From NCBI GenBank assembly GCA_964017185.1, contig OZ024876.1, positions 31,368,778 through 31,432,777 of the forward strand: 64,000 nt of DNA. Direction: 5' to 3'. Origin of the DNA: Rugalucina vietnamica (taxonomy: Eukaryota > Mollusca > Bivalvia > Lucinida > Lucinidae). Shown here piece by piece: positions 1 through 10,708 of the stretch (positions within the stretch are counted from its first letter, which is position 1; each line of letters opens with the position of its first letter). The position numbers were made by a program, and so were the translations under genes. The notes beneath the pieces are model-generated. The model did not search any database. It was not told the DNA's origin and saw only the letters and a program-made list of their open reading frames with translations.

Positions 1-89
1 AAAATCGGTCTTCGGAGTTTCTGACCAGGTCTAACACAAACCAGCCTGTATAGTCTCAGAAAACGGCTAGAGGCTTACGAATAACATAA
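1..89 (+). repeat. Hairpin MITE (GAGCCGCC family), fragment cut by window start
   Basis: This matches the left arm of the copy at 1611-1838 (shared words such as TTTCTGACCAGGTCT, ACACAAACCAGCCTGTA and GGCTAGAGGCTT). Similarity stops near 89, before the central hairpin. The opposite part lies outside the window or is lost. Confidence 0.7.
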
Positions 90-419
90 AATTTTTACAA
101 GGTCGCCTTTAGAAAAAGTGAGTGTTAACCTTCGTAAGTACTCACTTGGTGTATCAAAGAGAACACCACATGTGGCATCGTATGGGGAATTGGGCAGGTA
201 TCCTCTTTTGCAGTATGGTCAAATACTGGCTCAGGTTGCATGATGATAAATGTGGTGAGTGGTGACCAACTGTTGCAGGAGGCATTAAACAATTTTAGTT
301 TATTTACCAACGGACATGTCAGACTGTTGGGTTAAAAGTTTACATACTATTTTGAAAGATATTAACATGATGTATGTTTTGAAAAGCTTAAGAACTGTAA
401 ACCTAAGGACATATTTTAA

Positions 420-886
420 TGAGTAAACGCCGTCTTCAGCAGCAATTTAGGAATAAATGGAACTCTTAACTTAATCAAAGTGAGAAACTACGTTCACATA
501 AAGAATATAAATGCAGGTTTCAATTTGAACCTTATCTTTAACATGTACATATTTCTAAGTTAAAACAGTCTTTAACACGATTGAGAATTAGCTGTCATAG
601 ACTTTTCATTGAAACCGGTCGTTATTGTATTCCGAAAATTCCTGCTGATGACAGGCGGTGTAAGTTCTGCAATCTTAATCAGGTGGAGAATAAAATGCAT
701 ATGGTATCAGTATGTACATTATATGATCGGAATAGGAAATCATTATGCAGAGTTGCCTTAGTAAAGGAGTCCAAGAATTTCTACAATTTGAGTAGTACTA
801 ACAAATTTAATTGGCTTATGTGTAATGAAAAAAGGACATTTGTCAACAGTTATCCCATTTCGTATACAAATCATTCACTTTAAGGT
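420..886 (+). mobile_element. LINE (non-LTR retrotransposon) ORF2 C-terminal fragment, decayed
   Basis: An open stretch at 581-883 encodes about 100 residues with the cysteine-histidine knuckle CKFC-x11-H-x5-C, preceded by LRISCHRLFIETGRY. This arrangement is typical of the end of the reverse-transcriptase polyprotein of CR1/Nimb-like LINEs, from my knowledge of the family. The same frame extends upstream to about 420 but contains stop codons, so this is a remnant and not a host gene. No RT catalytic core (YxDD) is present, which fits 5' truncation. The exact clade is uncertain. Confidence 0.6.
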
Positions 887-965
887 CTGATATTGAGAAA
901 AAAACTAGTTTCCCCCCATGCTTATCACTGTTCCAATTACAAAGTTTTCATAGAGCTACTTCAGG

Positions 966-1210
966 CCTAGATCAGGTGGTCTAGTGGTTGAGTATATACC
1001 TCCAAGCAAATAGGTCATGGGTTCAATGCCCATTAAGGGAAATGTTGTGTGTCCTTGAGCAGGATGCATTAATTACCAAAAGTGCTGGTGATTCTGTAAG
1101 TGGTATCCTGTAAGTGGTAGCTCTGTCGCAAACAACATGAGTGAAATAATGTCGAATTGTTGACTGGTTGTTAAAGTCATAAACAAAACTTCCAATCCAG
1201 GCTGATCAGA
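966..1210 (+). mobile_element. tRNA-derived SINE
   Basis: An RNA polymerase III A box (TGGTCTAGTGG, 977-987) and B box (GGTTCAATGCC, 1020-1030) lie about 33 bases apart in a tRNA-like head. A body follows that includes TGTGTCCTTGAGCAGGATGC, a motif resembling the conserved central domains of metazoan SINEs. The head lacks a clean acceptor stem and is followed by non-tRNA sequence, so it is a SINE and not a tRNA gene. The 3' end is approximate because no clear tail or target duplication is visible. Confidence 0.7.
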
Positions 1211-1218
1211 ATATGTTG

Positions 1219-1345
1219 TACAATTTAGTTTAGTTTAAACATATTTTATTTTCATCTCAAAGAACGAGGGGTTGGGCTCCAAGTTCTGACTACATTAGTT
1301 ACAGCCCGCCCCTTACAAAATAAATATACAACAAACATGGCTAGC
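1219..1345 (-). mobile_element. LINE 3' end, reverse orientation
   Basis: Read on the minus strand, this ends in AATAAAATATGTTTAAACTAAACTAAA, a polyadenylation-like signal followed by a short TTTAAACTAAAC-type tail. Such an end is common to CR1-like LINEs of invertebrates. No coding part is attached, so it is probably a 5'-truncated insertion. Confidence 0.45.
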
Positions 1346-1393
1346 ATTGACAACTAACATCATATGACGAATTTCAAATGATGAATAATTAAC

Positions 1394-1496
<103 letters not shown>

Positions 1497-1610
1497 CCAG
1501 TCGTCATTACGGATAAGTAAAAACCTTTCCGAAGTCGACCAGCACTGAATCTAAGAAAAAGAGAAGAAGAGAAAAAAAGACAGAAAAGAGATAGTAACTT
1601 TCAACTATTT

Positions 1611-1838
1611 GAGCCGCCTCGTGGGAAAACCACCAATGTGGTTTCCGACCAGGTCCGACACAAACCGACCTGTACAGTCACAGAAAAAAGCTAGAAGCTT
1701 GAAATTTCGGATTTAAGTAGAACTGTACTATCTGAGTAGCGAAAACAAAGGCGCTGATCAGCTTCGCAGTTACTGCGAAGCTGATCTGCGCCTTTGTTTT
1801 CGCCTAGGCAGATTGTTGGTTTTCCCATGTGGCGGCTC
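1611..1838 (+). mobile_element. Hairpin MITE (GAGCCGCC family), complete copy
   Basis: Imperfect terminal inverted repeats GAGCCGCCTCGTGGGAAAAC and GTTTTCCCATGTGGCGGCTC bound a 228 bp element with no coding capacity. Bases 1739-1803 form a near-perfect hairpin of about 30 bp per arm running GCGAAAACAAAGGCGC ... GCGCCTTTGTTTTCGC, with a GCTTCGCAG/CTGCGAAGC tip. At least ten related copies or fragments lie in this window. The superfamily is not assignable by eye. Confidence 0.85.
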
Positions 1839-1935
1839 ATTTTTAAGACAACTTATTGGCTATTTAATACAAGTTAACAAATAGTTTCACAAAGTTTTAA
1901 AGTTTTTTTCTGTTACAGGTAATAAAACATTGCTG

Positions 1936-2043
1936 CCCAGCAGGCACATGACGTCAGAATGACGTCAGATCGATGTCGATGCGACGTCATGACGTCGCAT
2001 CGACGTTGATATGACGTCATTTTGACGTCATGTGCCCGCTGGG
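1936..2043. mobile_element. Palindromic MITE with TGACGTCA motifs, copy 1
   Basis: The element begins CCCAGCAGGCACATGACGTC and ends with its near inverse complement, closing GTGCCCGCTGGG. It is palindromic over its 108 bases. It holds four exact TGACGTCA octamers, the consensus cAMP response element, plus several GACGTC cores. Related copies are at 18777-18857 and 19427-19524. Confidence 0.85.
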
Positions 2044-2188
2044 TGCCATGTTGGCCGCAAATGCTATTAGAGGTACTGGTGTTGTCATTATGACTCATTT
2101 ATGACATAATCTATATTTGTCATGATATGCATAAGTGAATTGTAACCTTTATTTTTCCAAAGAGCGTTACTGACGGCATCAATGAAAT

Positions 2189-2411
2189 TGAGCCACGACA
2201 CGAGAAAACCGGTTGTTGGGGTTATGAACAGGATTGACGCACACCCAGTTGTACTGCAGATTGTTAGAGGCTTGATGTTATAGGAAGCTGAACCATTGTA
2301 CTATCAGTGCAGCGAAAACGCAGGCTTTGATCAGTTGTAAGGATCTGTGCATCTGATCTGTGTCTTTGTTTTGGCGTTGGCAAATGTCCTGTTTTCTTAT
2401 GATGTGTCTCA
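2189..2411 (-). mobile_element. Hairpin MITE (GAGCCGCC family), diverged copy
   Basis: It begins TGAGCCACGACACGAGAAAACC and ends TTTTCTTATGATGTGTCTCA, with the internal GCGAAAACGCAGGCTTTGATC and TCTGTGTCTTTGTTTTGGCG arms still recognisable. It is much more diverged than the 1611 copy and is probably an older insertion. Confidence 0.55.
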
Positions 2412-2494
2412 AATGTAAACATTTTGCTTGGTATTGATCAGTATAGAGGTCATCACTTTAATATGCACACATGTATTAAATATGGCCCTATCAT

Positions 2495-2868
2495 CACTGG
2501 GTGCTTGCTTGGTCCCGATATAAAAAGGTTTTGCTTGACTTTTTGGTAACGGATTTTGTTCTACTTCTTTAACACCGTAAATCTCCACAAAACATAGTCG
2601 AAAATAACATAAATCGCTTGATTTAAATCACTTTTTAACGAATCAAATTAAATCTTACTATAAAATTGCATTCAAAGCACAATATTATGACTTGAAATTC
2701 TTTCAATGACGTCATAAATTAGAATCAAATCAAATCTTTGACCAAATTCTAGGAATTATTGTAGAAAAAAATCTTATACCGGAATCAAACAAAACCAAAT
2801 CCTATCGGGACCTATAGTAAAAGTCAAACAAAACCTTTTTTATATCGGGACGAAGGAAGCACCCAGTG
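2495..2868. mobile_element. MITE with ~50 bp TIRs beginning CACTGGG
   Basis: The two ends are inverted over about 50 bases: CACTGGGTGCTTGCTTGGTC at the left and GACGAAGGAAGCACCCAGTG at the right. Both continue inward through CCCGATATAAAAA and its inverse. The element is flanked by ATCAT on both sides (2490-2494, 2869-2873), a 5 bp target-site duplication. The interior is AT-rich and non-coding. A 5 bp duplication with a CAC terminus recalls Transib-type elements, but CACTA-like families also start CACT, so the assignment is open. Confidence 0.8.
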
Positions 2869-2879
2869 ATCATGCAGCT

Positions 2880-3042
2880 TGAGCCAGAGGTACATGTACA
2901 TATATTACTTTGTTAACTTTGTTAATTTTGTTTCTATTCTTCATAGTTACTTTAGTTACTTTCATAGTATTGTGCTCCTCTGGGGCTTTCATGTTTTTGT
3001 TTTTTTTGTTGTTTTTTTTCCGAATAAACTTTGAAACTTTAT
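2880..3042 (+). mobile_element. Probable LINE 3' tail
   Basis: A T-rich 3' UTR-like stretch ends in CCGAATAAACTTTGAAACTT, a polyadenylation-like signal followed by a short TTTGAAACTT-type tail typical of L2/CR1-like LINE ends. No coding part is attached. Confidence 0.4.
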
Positions 3043-3469
3043 GTTTGTTATCATGATTTCTAATAAATAGATAAATAAGTTCTCGTGAACATTTCCTAAC
3101 TTACAGTCGTATGTAATTGTTTGAATATTTTACCAAATACTGATATTGTCACTAATGAGGATTAATGAGCAAATTAGAAGCTTGGTACTTCTTATACAAG
3201 AAAAGATATCATGCGTCAGTGCAGTAAAATACCCTTTGTGGTTGCAGTGGTGACGATAATAATAACTGCGAGACCTGAAATGCCTAACCCATGCTATTCC
3301 TCGGCCAAGTCTCGGGCCGAGGAAGTAATATCACCACTGAGAATCACGTGGTATTGTATACAAACAAACCGATCAATGATCGGTGACACACAATGCAATT
3401 CTACCCGAAGTTGAGGCGATAAATTCGAGTTTTCGAGTTTTCTCCTCTATCGTTTACTCTACTGACAAT
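3043..3469. other. Intergenic, no gene seen
   Basis: A short open frame (3211-3414) has no recognisable domain and no splice context that I would trust. Nothing else is supported here. Confidence 0.6.
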
Positions 3470-5752
3470 GTTGCGATTCACTAGCGATTCTTTACGGACA
3501 TCAAAACTCAATAGAATTTAATGCTACCGAATCCTTGCAAATGGCTTGCGAGTGTTACAAATGTCTTGCAATCAATCCGAATTGTTTACGAATTCTTTAC
3601 GAATATGTTTCCTTGCGAATTTTATGCTGCTCTCACATATACCGAATATTCCTCCTTGCGAATGCTAAAATTTGAAAATCGCGCTGAAATTACCGAATAT
3701 GATGAGAATGGACGGGGCGGGGCTTGTACAAAACGATGCCTTTGCGAAAGCGTTAAGAATGCTTGCGGATCCTTACAAATGTCTTAAGAATGTTGCGATT
3801 GATTGCCATCTACACTACCGAATTCTTGAAAATGCCTTACGAATGTTCCGAACGCTTACAAATGCCGTTACAAATAATACGAACGTCTTGCAAACACCTT
3901 ACAAATGAAGCGAATGTGCTGCGAATGCTTGCCGAATTCTTTTCATTTTTTACTCTTTCGCAAACATTGTAGCCAATAATATCAATGTAAAATGAAATCA
4001 CCAACAATGCGAAGGGGCATGGAAAAAAAATATGTCATCATTGATCCAAGTCGTCTCTTGAGACACACACCACTTTGTTGTTTCTCTCGAATTGCGATGT
4101 ACGCAATAAAAAGACAATTTTACTGGGCAAACAAAAATTTCACGGGACTTTAGTTTGTCTATCATACATTGATGGATAGCTTAAGGCTAAATACCATAAA
4201 TTATGGCCTTTACTTGAAGGATAGTACCAGAATAAATAAATTATGCTAAAAACTGAGTCTTGAATGTGAAAATGTTGCGATTAACATGCGATTCTTTATG
4301 CTGCTCTCACATATACCGAATATCCCTTGCGAATGCTAAATTTGAAATTCGCGCTGAAATTATCGAATATGATGCGAATGGACAGGGCGGGGCTTGTACA
4401 AAACGATGTCTTTGCGAAAGCGTTAAGAATGCTTGCGTATCCTTACAAATGTCTTAGGAATGTTGCGATTGATTGCCATCCACACTACCGAATTCTTGAA
4501 AATGCCTAACGAATGTTCCGAACGCTTACAAATGCCGTTACAAATAATACGAACGTCTTGCAAACACCTTACAAATGAAGCGAATGTGTAGCGAATGCTT
4601 GCCGAATTCTTTTCAGTTTCGACTCATTCGCAAACTTTGTAGCCAATAATATCAATGTAAAACGAAATCACCCACAATGCTAAGGGGCATGGAAAAGAAA
4701 TATGTCATTATTGATCCAAGTCTTCTCTTGAAAGACACACCACTTTGTTGTTCCTCTAAATTGCGATTTACACAATAAAAAAGACAATTTTACTGGGCAA
4801 ACACAAATTTCACGGGACTTTCGTTTGTCTGTCATACATTAATGGATTAAAGCTAAACACCATAAATAATGGCCTTTACTTGAAGGATAGGGCCAGAAGA
4901 AATAAACTATGCTAAAAATTGAGTCTTGAATGTGAAAATGTTGCGATTCACTAGCGATTCTTTACGGACATCAAAACTCAATAGAATTTAATGCTACCGA
5001 ATCCTTGCAAATGGCTTGCGAGTGTTACAAATGTCTTGCAATCAATCCGAATTGTTTACGAATTCTTTACGAATATGTTAAAAATATGATTTCCTTGCGA
5101 ATTTTAGGAGCATGTTCCTAATTTTCGCAACATCTCGAAATTTTCACCGAATGCTTACAAATGCTACCGAATGCTTCCGAATTTCTAGCGATTAATGCGA
5201 ATTTGCTCAAAATTTCATTCGGAAGGGCATTCGCAAGGGAAATTCGGTATATGTGAGAGCAGTATTACGGACATCAAAACTCAATAGAATTTAATGCTAC
5301 CGAATCCTTGCAAATGGCTTGCGGGTGTTTCAAATGTCTTGCAATCAATCCGAATTGTTTACGAATTCTTTACGAATATGTTAAGAATATGATTTCCTTG
5401 CGAATTTTAGGAGCATGTTCCTAATTTTCGCAACGACTTGAAATTTTCACCGAATGCTTCCGAATGCTTACAAAAATGCTACCGAATGCTTCCGAATTTC
5501 TAGCGATTAATGCGAATTTGCTCAAAATTGTATTCGGAATGGCATTCGCAAGGGAAATTCGGTATATGGGAGAGCAGTATTAGGAGCATGCTCCTAATTT
5601 TCGCAACATCTCGAAATTTTCACCGAATGCTTCCGAATGCTTGCAAATGCTACCGAATGCTTCAGAATTTCTAGCGATTAATGCGAATTTGCTCAAAATT
5701 GCATTCGGAAGCGCATTCGCAAGGGAAATTCGGTATATGGGAGAGCAGTATA
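3470..5752. mobile_element. Nested inverted-repeat transposon cluster (TATACTGCTCTC ends)
   Basis: Three modules recur. Module X (CTAGCGATTCTTTACGGACA onward) is at 3471-3609, 4938-5080 and partly 5263-5390. Module Y starts TATGCTGCTCTCACATATAC at 3623 and again at 4297, a 674 base step. Module Z (AGGAGCATG ... GAGAGCAGTAT) is at 5105-5270, 5409-5580 and 5582-5751. The start of Y and the end of Z are inverse complements, so they act as terminal inverted repeats of one family. The whole block is written in related words (CGAATGCTT, TTACAAATG, TTGCGAAT). No transposase is seen. Confidence 0.7.
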
Positions 5753-5802
5753 ACGATATCGTTAATTAGCTAACGATGCTTTGAACAACTGGGTCCAGAT
5801 AT
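5747..5802 (-). repeat. GTTAGCTAACG repeat end, inverted copy
   Basis: Read on the minus strand this gives GACCCAGTTGTTCAAAGCAT followed by CGTTAGCTAA, matching the plus-strand sequence at 12450-12500 (GGGGCCAGTTGTTCAAAACTT then CGTTAGCTTAACG). It looks like the end of a dispersed element whose body I cannot define. Confidence 0.5.
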
Positions 5803-6525
5803 TTTCTTAGTTTAACAAAACCGACCAGTTTACAATATAAGAAAGTACAATCAAACCGGACGTGTATAAAGATTTTTAGATGAAGGCACGTCGCTCCTTT
5901 AGGTCTACTGGTGTTTTGCACTTGCCGAGAACATTTTAAGACAATTTATTGACTTGTTTAAAAAAAATTATCTTAGGATTGATCAGTTTTAAGACTTTTA
6001 AGACAATTTTGTATTACATTTTTCATTTTATGCGTATGCATATTTCCTGCGTTTTACTTGATGTACATTTTGTAAATCTGTGATATTCTGTTTTTAAGAT
6101 CATCTGTAAAACTAAAGTGTCTCGTAAGTCTTTTAGATAGACTGGGTATCAAATATTTGTTGCATGTTCATTGTTGTAAATCTGTATATATATTGTATTT
6201 GATATGTGACACTCTAATAAACTATTAAACCTTGGAAAACACTTGTACATACATTTATACCAACTGTTATAGCCCTTTTTTTGTTTTGTTAGCCATCTTG
6301 AACAACATTTTGAAATGATAAAAACTATAAAATCAAATAATAGTCTCAAGAAATACCTAAAGAACTTTATCCCCATCAGAATACCAATGACACCCATGTT
6401 TTATACAGACAATTGAAAAATGCATAAAAAATAAGCATTGTTTTTGCACTCAAGTGACCTTTGACCTAAATCTACATTACTTTGCTGCAATTGTAACTGA
6501 TAAAACCACACAAATGTATTAGATG
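5803..6525. other. AT-rich intergenic, possible LINE tail near 6230
   Basis: T-rich sequence with TAATAAACTATTAAAC at about 6210-6230, which could be a 3' tail of a retroelement. No domain or gene is recognised. Confidence 0.4.
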
Positions 6526-6662
6526 TAATCTCTCGTCTTCGGGGCAGATTTCAGTTTTCAGTTGCCATGTTCCAAATTTCGATTTCCTGATTTTCTCATA
6601 TACCACCTGCACGTGGTCTGAGATTTTGATTCATAATAAAGTTTTGTTCTTGTTCTTGTTCT
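6526..6662 (+). mobile_element. Retroelement 3' end with (TTGTTC)n tail
   Basis: The stretch ends with AATAAAGTTTTGTTCTTGTTCTTGTTCT-type repeats (about 6635-6662), a polyadenylation-like signal running into a short hexamer tail. This is how many LINE and SINE 3' ends terminate. No coding part is attached. Confidence 0.45.
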
Positions 6663-7740
6663 ATTAGATGTAATTAAGGGGTCATATTGACGAACAAATT
6701 GAAAATACTTCATATGATATTTCTATAATGTTGAAATATATGAAATTTTGCACTTAATTGACCTTTGACCTACTTTTGTGACCCTGGGGTATTTTCAGCA
6801 GACTTGGCATCTACCCTAGTGTGTATTGTTACACATCAAGGTACACATTTAGCGTAGATGCCAAAATGTACTCGAAAATGCCAACAAAAATATTTTTGGG
6901 GCTTTGGGAGGCAAACTAATTATATACCAGGTCCATCGAGAGAAAAAAAAAACAAATTCCAAGATGGATGAAACCGGTAGCAATAAATGAAAAGAAAGTT
7001 CCAGTGTGTCTTGTCAATTATATTAATACCCGGGTCATGGACTTGAATTAATACCAATTAATATATATATCGTATTGTTGGTTTTATAAGCATAGTGTGT
7101 GTGTACATGTACATATACACGTTAGTAGCGAATCTAATAAATGTGATCATCATGCGTGTTTACCACATTGAACACCGTTTTCTAAAGAGGGTAAGTGTGC
7201 TGCTAGGGCCTCAATCACACCGGCGTGTTGCCTTTATCCGAGATCCTACTTTTCTTGACAGTGCAATTTTGAATATAGTACCAAACCATTAATTTAACCT
7301 AGATAATGTCATATAATGCTCTCTATCTGGATCGGATTTAGAAAACATCAAGCTGTGAAAAATATCGTTTTACAATTTAATATGAAATTGTCACCTCAAT
7401 TTCATGCAAAATTTCATTAACAAAAGTAATGAATGCGATAACATGCCGTTTAAATAAACATGCTTTTGTAAAACTGTTAACAGGTTAACACATGTGTGCA
7501 ATTTACATCTCTTCAAATTCCGCTTTTAGTATAAACTCTATTTAACAATGTGCCTAATTAATCCACATTTAACGAAGTAATCTACAGATTGAACACACTA
7601 AACATGCTAAATGTATACATTAAGAAACACAAAACAAGCGTTTTACTAAATTATATGTTATTATTTCCAAATTAAAAGAAAGTATAGAAGGCCCAGGAAT
7701 ATATTCACACAGACATTTAAAAGTTGTTAAGTACTGAAAA
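6663..7740. other. AT-rich intergenic, no gene seen
   Basis: Contains short GT/CA runs near 7095 and AT-rich low-complexity sequence. No domain, RNA gene or transposon end is recognised. Confidence 0.55.
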
Positions 7741-7753
7741 GTGTGAAAGCCCC

Positions 7754-7815
7754 AATATTTTAAGTGCTTTTAGTTAACAAGGGTAATATTTTAAGTGCTT
7801 TTAGTTAACAAGGGT
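7754..7815. repeat. 31 bp tandem duplication
   Basis: The unit AATATTTTAAGTGCTTTTAG plus TTAACAAGGGT occurs twice in a row with no mismatch (7754-7784, 7785-7815). Confidence 0.9.
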
Positions 7816-7904
7816 ACAATTTGACCTGTTTCAGGTACATCGAGGCTTTATTCGTTAAGTTTAGTATCGGGCATTGATGGCACAATATTTGAATAAGAGC
7901 ACCG

Positions 7905-7975
7905 AGTCCGGCAGCAAGCGTTCATCGGGGTTCATTCACTTTGCATGCGAGCCATGTGGTTCATAGTTCCCTCAA
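7905..7975. repeat. Partial copy of the GTTCATTCACTTTGCA palindrome element
   Basis: GGGGTTCATTCACTTTGCATGCGA and GGTTCATAGTTCC match one arm of the palindrome at 10044-10176. Only the right arm is represented. Confidence 0.55.
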
Positions 7976-8081
7976 AAATATCCATAAAATAATTGTTTAA
8001 ATTTACTGGAAACGTTTATAATTTTAATGTTTTACGTCCCAGTCAACAGCTATGATCATGATGGGATATTGCCTCCATTTT

Positions 8082-9233
8082 AGCTCACCTGAGCCGAAGG
8101 ATCACAAGGTGACCTTAGAGGATAACCACGATCCAGCGCCCGTCGTCCACAATTTCAAAGATCCTCTCCTCTGAAATCTTCTTCTCCAGAACCAGACTGC
8201 CAATGATTTTGAAACTTGGCATCTGAAACATAGGGGAGAGGAGCTCTACAAAGATTATATAAATCATGACGCGGAGATGACCGTGACCTATTTTTCGGCA
8301 AGGTCAACATTGGTAGCCCATGCATTTCAATGAGGAAAATTGTCAAAATGTCATTTGAAGGTAAAAAGTTGAAGAAAATTGGCGAATGGACTGACGATTT
8401 GTGATTCTGAACAAAAAATTGGACCCCAGGGGCTGGTTTGTCCCCACACAGGGGCAACATACATGCAGCATATTACCATAATGCCCATAGATCTTCTCTG
8501 AAACCGCTTGGCCAATGAAAGTCAAGCTTCATATGGAATATCCATAATAAGGGGGGACGAAAGTTTATATAAATGGTCCAGGTCACATATCCAAGACGGC
8601 CTCCAAATCTTCTCCTCCAGAACCAGAAGGCCTATAATTTTGAAATTTGGCATAAAGCATCAAGTAGTGGAGCTCTACAAAATTTATATAAATCATGACC
8701 CTGGGATGACCTTGGCCTATTTTACGGCAAGGTCAACATAGGTCGCCCCTTCATTTGAATGGGTAAAAGTGTCAAAATGTCATTTGAAGGTAAAAACGTG
8801 AAGGAAATGGGCAAATGGACTGAAGATTTGTGATTCTGAAACCCAGGGGCTGGTCGGCCTCCACCCCGGGGCAATATACATGTTTCTTACCATAATATTC
8901 AAAGATTTTCTCCTATAAAACCGCTTTGCTAATTAAAGCCAATTTTGATCTGAAATATCTTTTGGAAGGGGGAACCAATGTGTCCATAAATAATTCAGGT
9001 CACATTACCAAGATGGTCGCATGCCTATATATGGTAAAACCCCTTCAAAAATCTTCTCCTCTGGAACCTGTGAACCAATTTTAGCAAAACATGTAGCATT
9101 ATGGACTAGAGTACTGCAATGTGTACAAAGCTTGTGACCCTGTGATGACCTTGACCTATTTTACGGCAAGGTCATTATTATTGGTATATAACCCAGATCT
9201 CAGGTAAGCGTTTACAGGACCATTGGTCCTCTT
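8082..9233. mobile_element. Non-autonomous ~1.15 kb element with AGCTCACCTGAG ends
   Basis: The left end AGCTCACCTGAGCC and the right end CTCAGGTAAGCG are imperfect inverted repeats. Inside, a block of roughly 430-440 bases repeats about two and a half times (near 8155, 8590 and 9035), each with TCTTCTCC, CCAGAACC, GAGCTCTACAAA, and GACC..CCTATTTTACGGCAAGGTCA. No transposase frame exists. I recognise this repeat type from bivalve genomes, but I cannot place it in a superfamily. Confidence 0.7.
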
Positions 9234-9540
9234 TTATGGGACTTCTATCAAACATTGGGAATGACATGACATAACATCCGAAATGTGCTTAAAATATAAC
9301 AACCAACGTAAACAACTAAGATTTATATGTATGGATGGTCTGACTCAACCACGTTTCCTTGGCAGGTTTAGGCCTTCTTAGCGGTATAAGTAGCAATCAG
9401 ATGGAGAGCACAAGCAGCCCATATGATTCTTATGTGTGGGTCGCATCGCGAGACATTTCGTTGTAGTAGGATTCCGGCCTTAGAAGAATACGAGGGACCT
9501 GAAATGGCCTTGAATATAAATACAACATTGCGCTGAGAGG
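9234..9540. other. Intergenic, no gene seen
   Basis: About 300 bases with no recognised repeat or open frame. Confidence 0.5.
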
Positions 9541-9638
9541 GTGGTAGTAAGAATTTTCACCCTGAGGAAATGATTATCGACCGAGGTGAAGCCGAGGTTG
9601 ATAATCATTTTCGAAGGGTTAAAATTCTTACTTATCAC
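9541..9638. repeat. Palindromic MITE (GTGGTAGTAAGAATTTTCAC)
   Basis: GTGGTAGTAAGAATTTTCACCC at the left pairs with GGGTTAAAATTCTTACTTATCAC at the right; the inner arms pair around GATTATC/GATAATC. A related left arm recurs at 12373-12437. Confidence 0.7.
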
Positions 9639-10011
9639 TTATGCTGTATTTATTATTTATCATACCGGAATTGGTGAAAATCAAAAAGAAAAAGTCATTC
9701 GATTTGAGTGGTAGTCTAATACCACTTTTAACGTGACGTTGCGTAACGTTATTTATAGGTTAATATTTACATTTTTCTAAAACCTCCTTAGATGAACCAT
9801 TAGATGTTCATCTGTGTTCATACTTCCATGAACAACATTGTGTCACGCGACGTGACGTAATCCAAACTTGACGTCAAAAAACATGAATCTCGGCAATCTG
9901 ATTGGACGTTGTAAACGTCGACGCCGTTCCGCTGTTTGAACACACACTGTGTGTGGATTCTCTGTTTGCTGGTAAATGTGACCGCCTTGGTGATTTTTCA
10001 ACAAGCGATAG

Positions 10012-10192
10012 AAAGAAATGAATGTAAATATAAGCAATGAGTTTAATTTTTCTGTTGTTCATGGAGCTATGAACCGCAGTGGGTCGCTAGCAAAGCTTAC
10101 ATGAACCCCTTCGGGGTTCATTCACTTTGCACGCGACCCACTGCGGTTCATAGCTCCATGAACACCAGAAAAATGAAATTCATTTCTTAATT
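10012..10192. repeat. Long palindrome, GTTCATGGAGCTATGAACCG arms
   Basis: Bases 10057-10110 pair with 10111-10163 around a CCCCTTCGGGG centre. Arms are about 50 bases with a small asymmetric bulge. The outer flanks (AATTTTTCTG / CAGAAAAAT) extend the pairing with gaps. No coding capacity; this is a fold-back MITE. Confidence 0.85.
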
Positions 10193-10305
10193 GAATGAAT
10201 ATCGTAAAATATTCGGAACTCGTTCATATGGCGAGGACGCACGAGCTTGCGAGTGCGTCTCCGCCATATGAACGAGTTCCGAATATTTTATGATATTCAT
10301 TCAAT
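10190..10305. repeat. Long palindrome, ATTGAATGAATATCGTAAAA arms
   Basis: Left arm 10190-10246 and right arm 10250-10305 are inverse complements over about 55 bases with only a few mismatches. The centre is a short GAGCTTGCGAG loop. It directly adjoins the preceding palindrome. Confidence 0.88.
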
Positions 10306-10708
10306 AACCTTTTTATTATATGCCATTTAATAGGCAATGGAGGGATTTCAAATGCTTATTCCTGGCATCATCAGGCCTGGTCGACCTTTAATTTGGCCAC
10401 AATTTATGTAAAAAGTATCGTTTCTAACGACTGATCACCATATTACTACACATGCAAAGCTCCGCCTTTTGCGAGAAATGTTTACCAACGTTAACGAGAG
10501 AAACGTGACGTTGCATCAAAATTGATGACGACAACGTTGCGGTCGAAAATTTTATGAAACTGTTAGAAATTTGGACTGCCAAAGCTGTATTTTGCGTTCA
10601 AAATTACAGGCATTTTTTTTTTTTAGATGAAGTTTTGTGTATTTCTTGTGCGACGCATTCTGTAAGTTTTCTAGTTTCGCCGTTTGTTCAGTTGAAGTGT
10701 AAAGCAAA

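Noticed and set aside
581-883. Host gene with a CCHC zinc knuckle
   Set aside because: The sequence matches the C-terminal end of LINE polyproteins and the same frame upstream contains stops.
971-1047. Functional tRNA gene
   Set aside because: A and B boxes are present, but there is no convincing acceptor stem or anticodon arm, and SINE body sequence follows.
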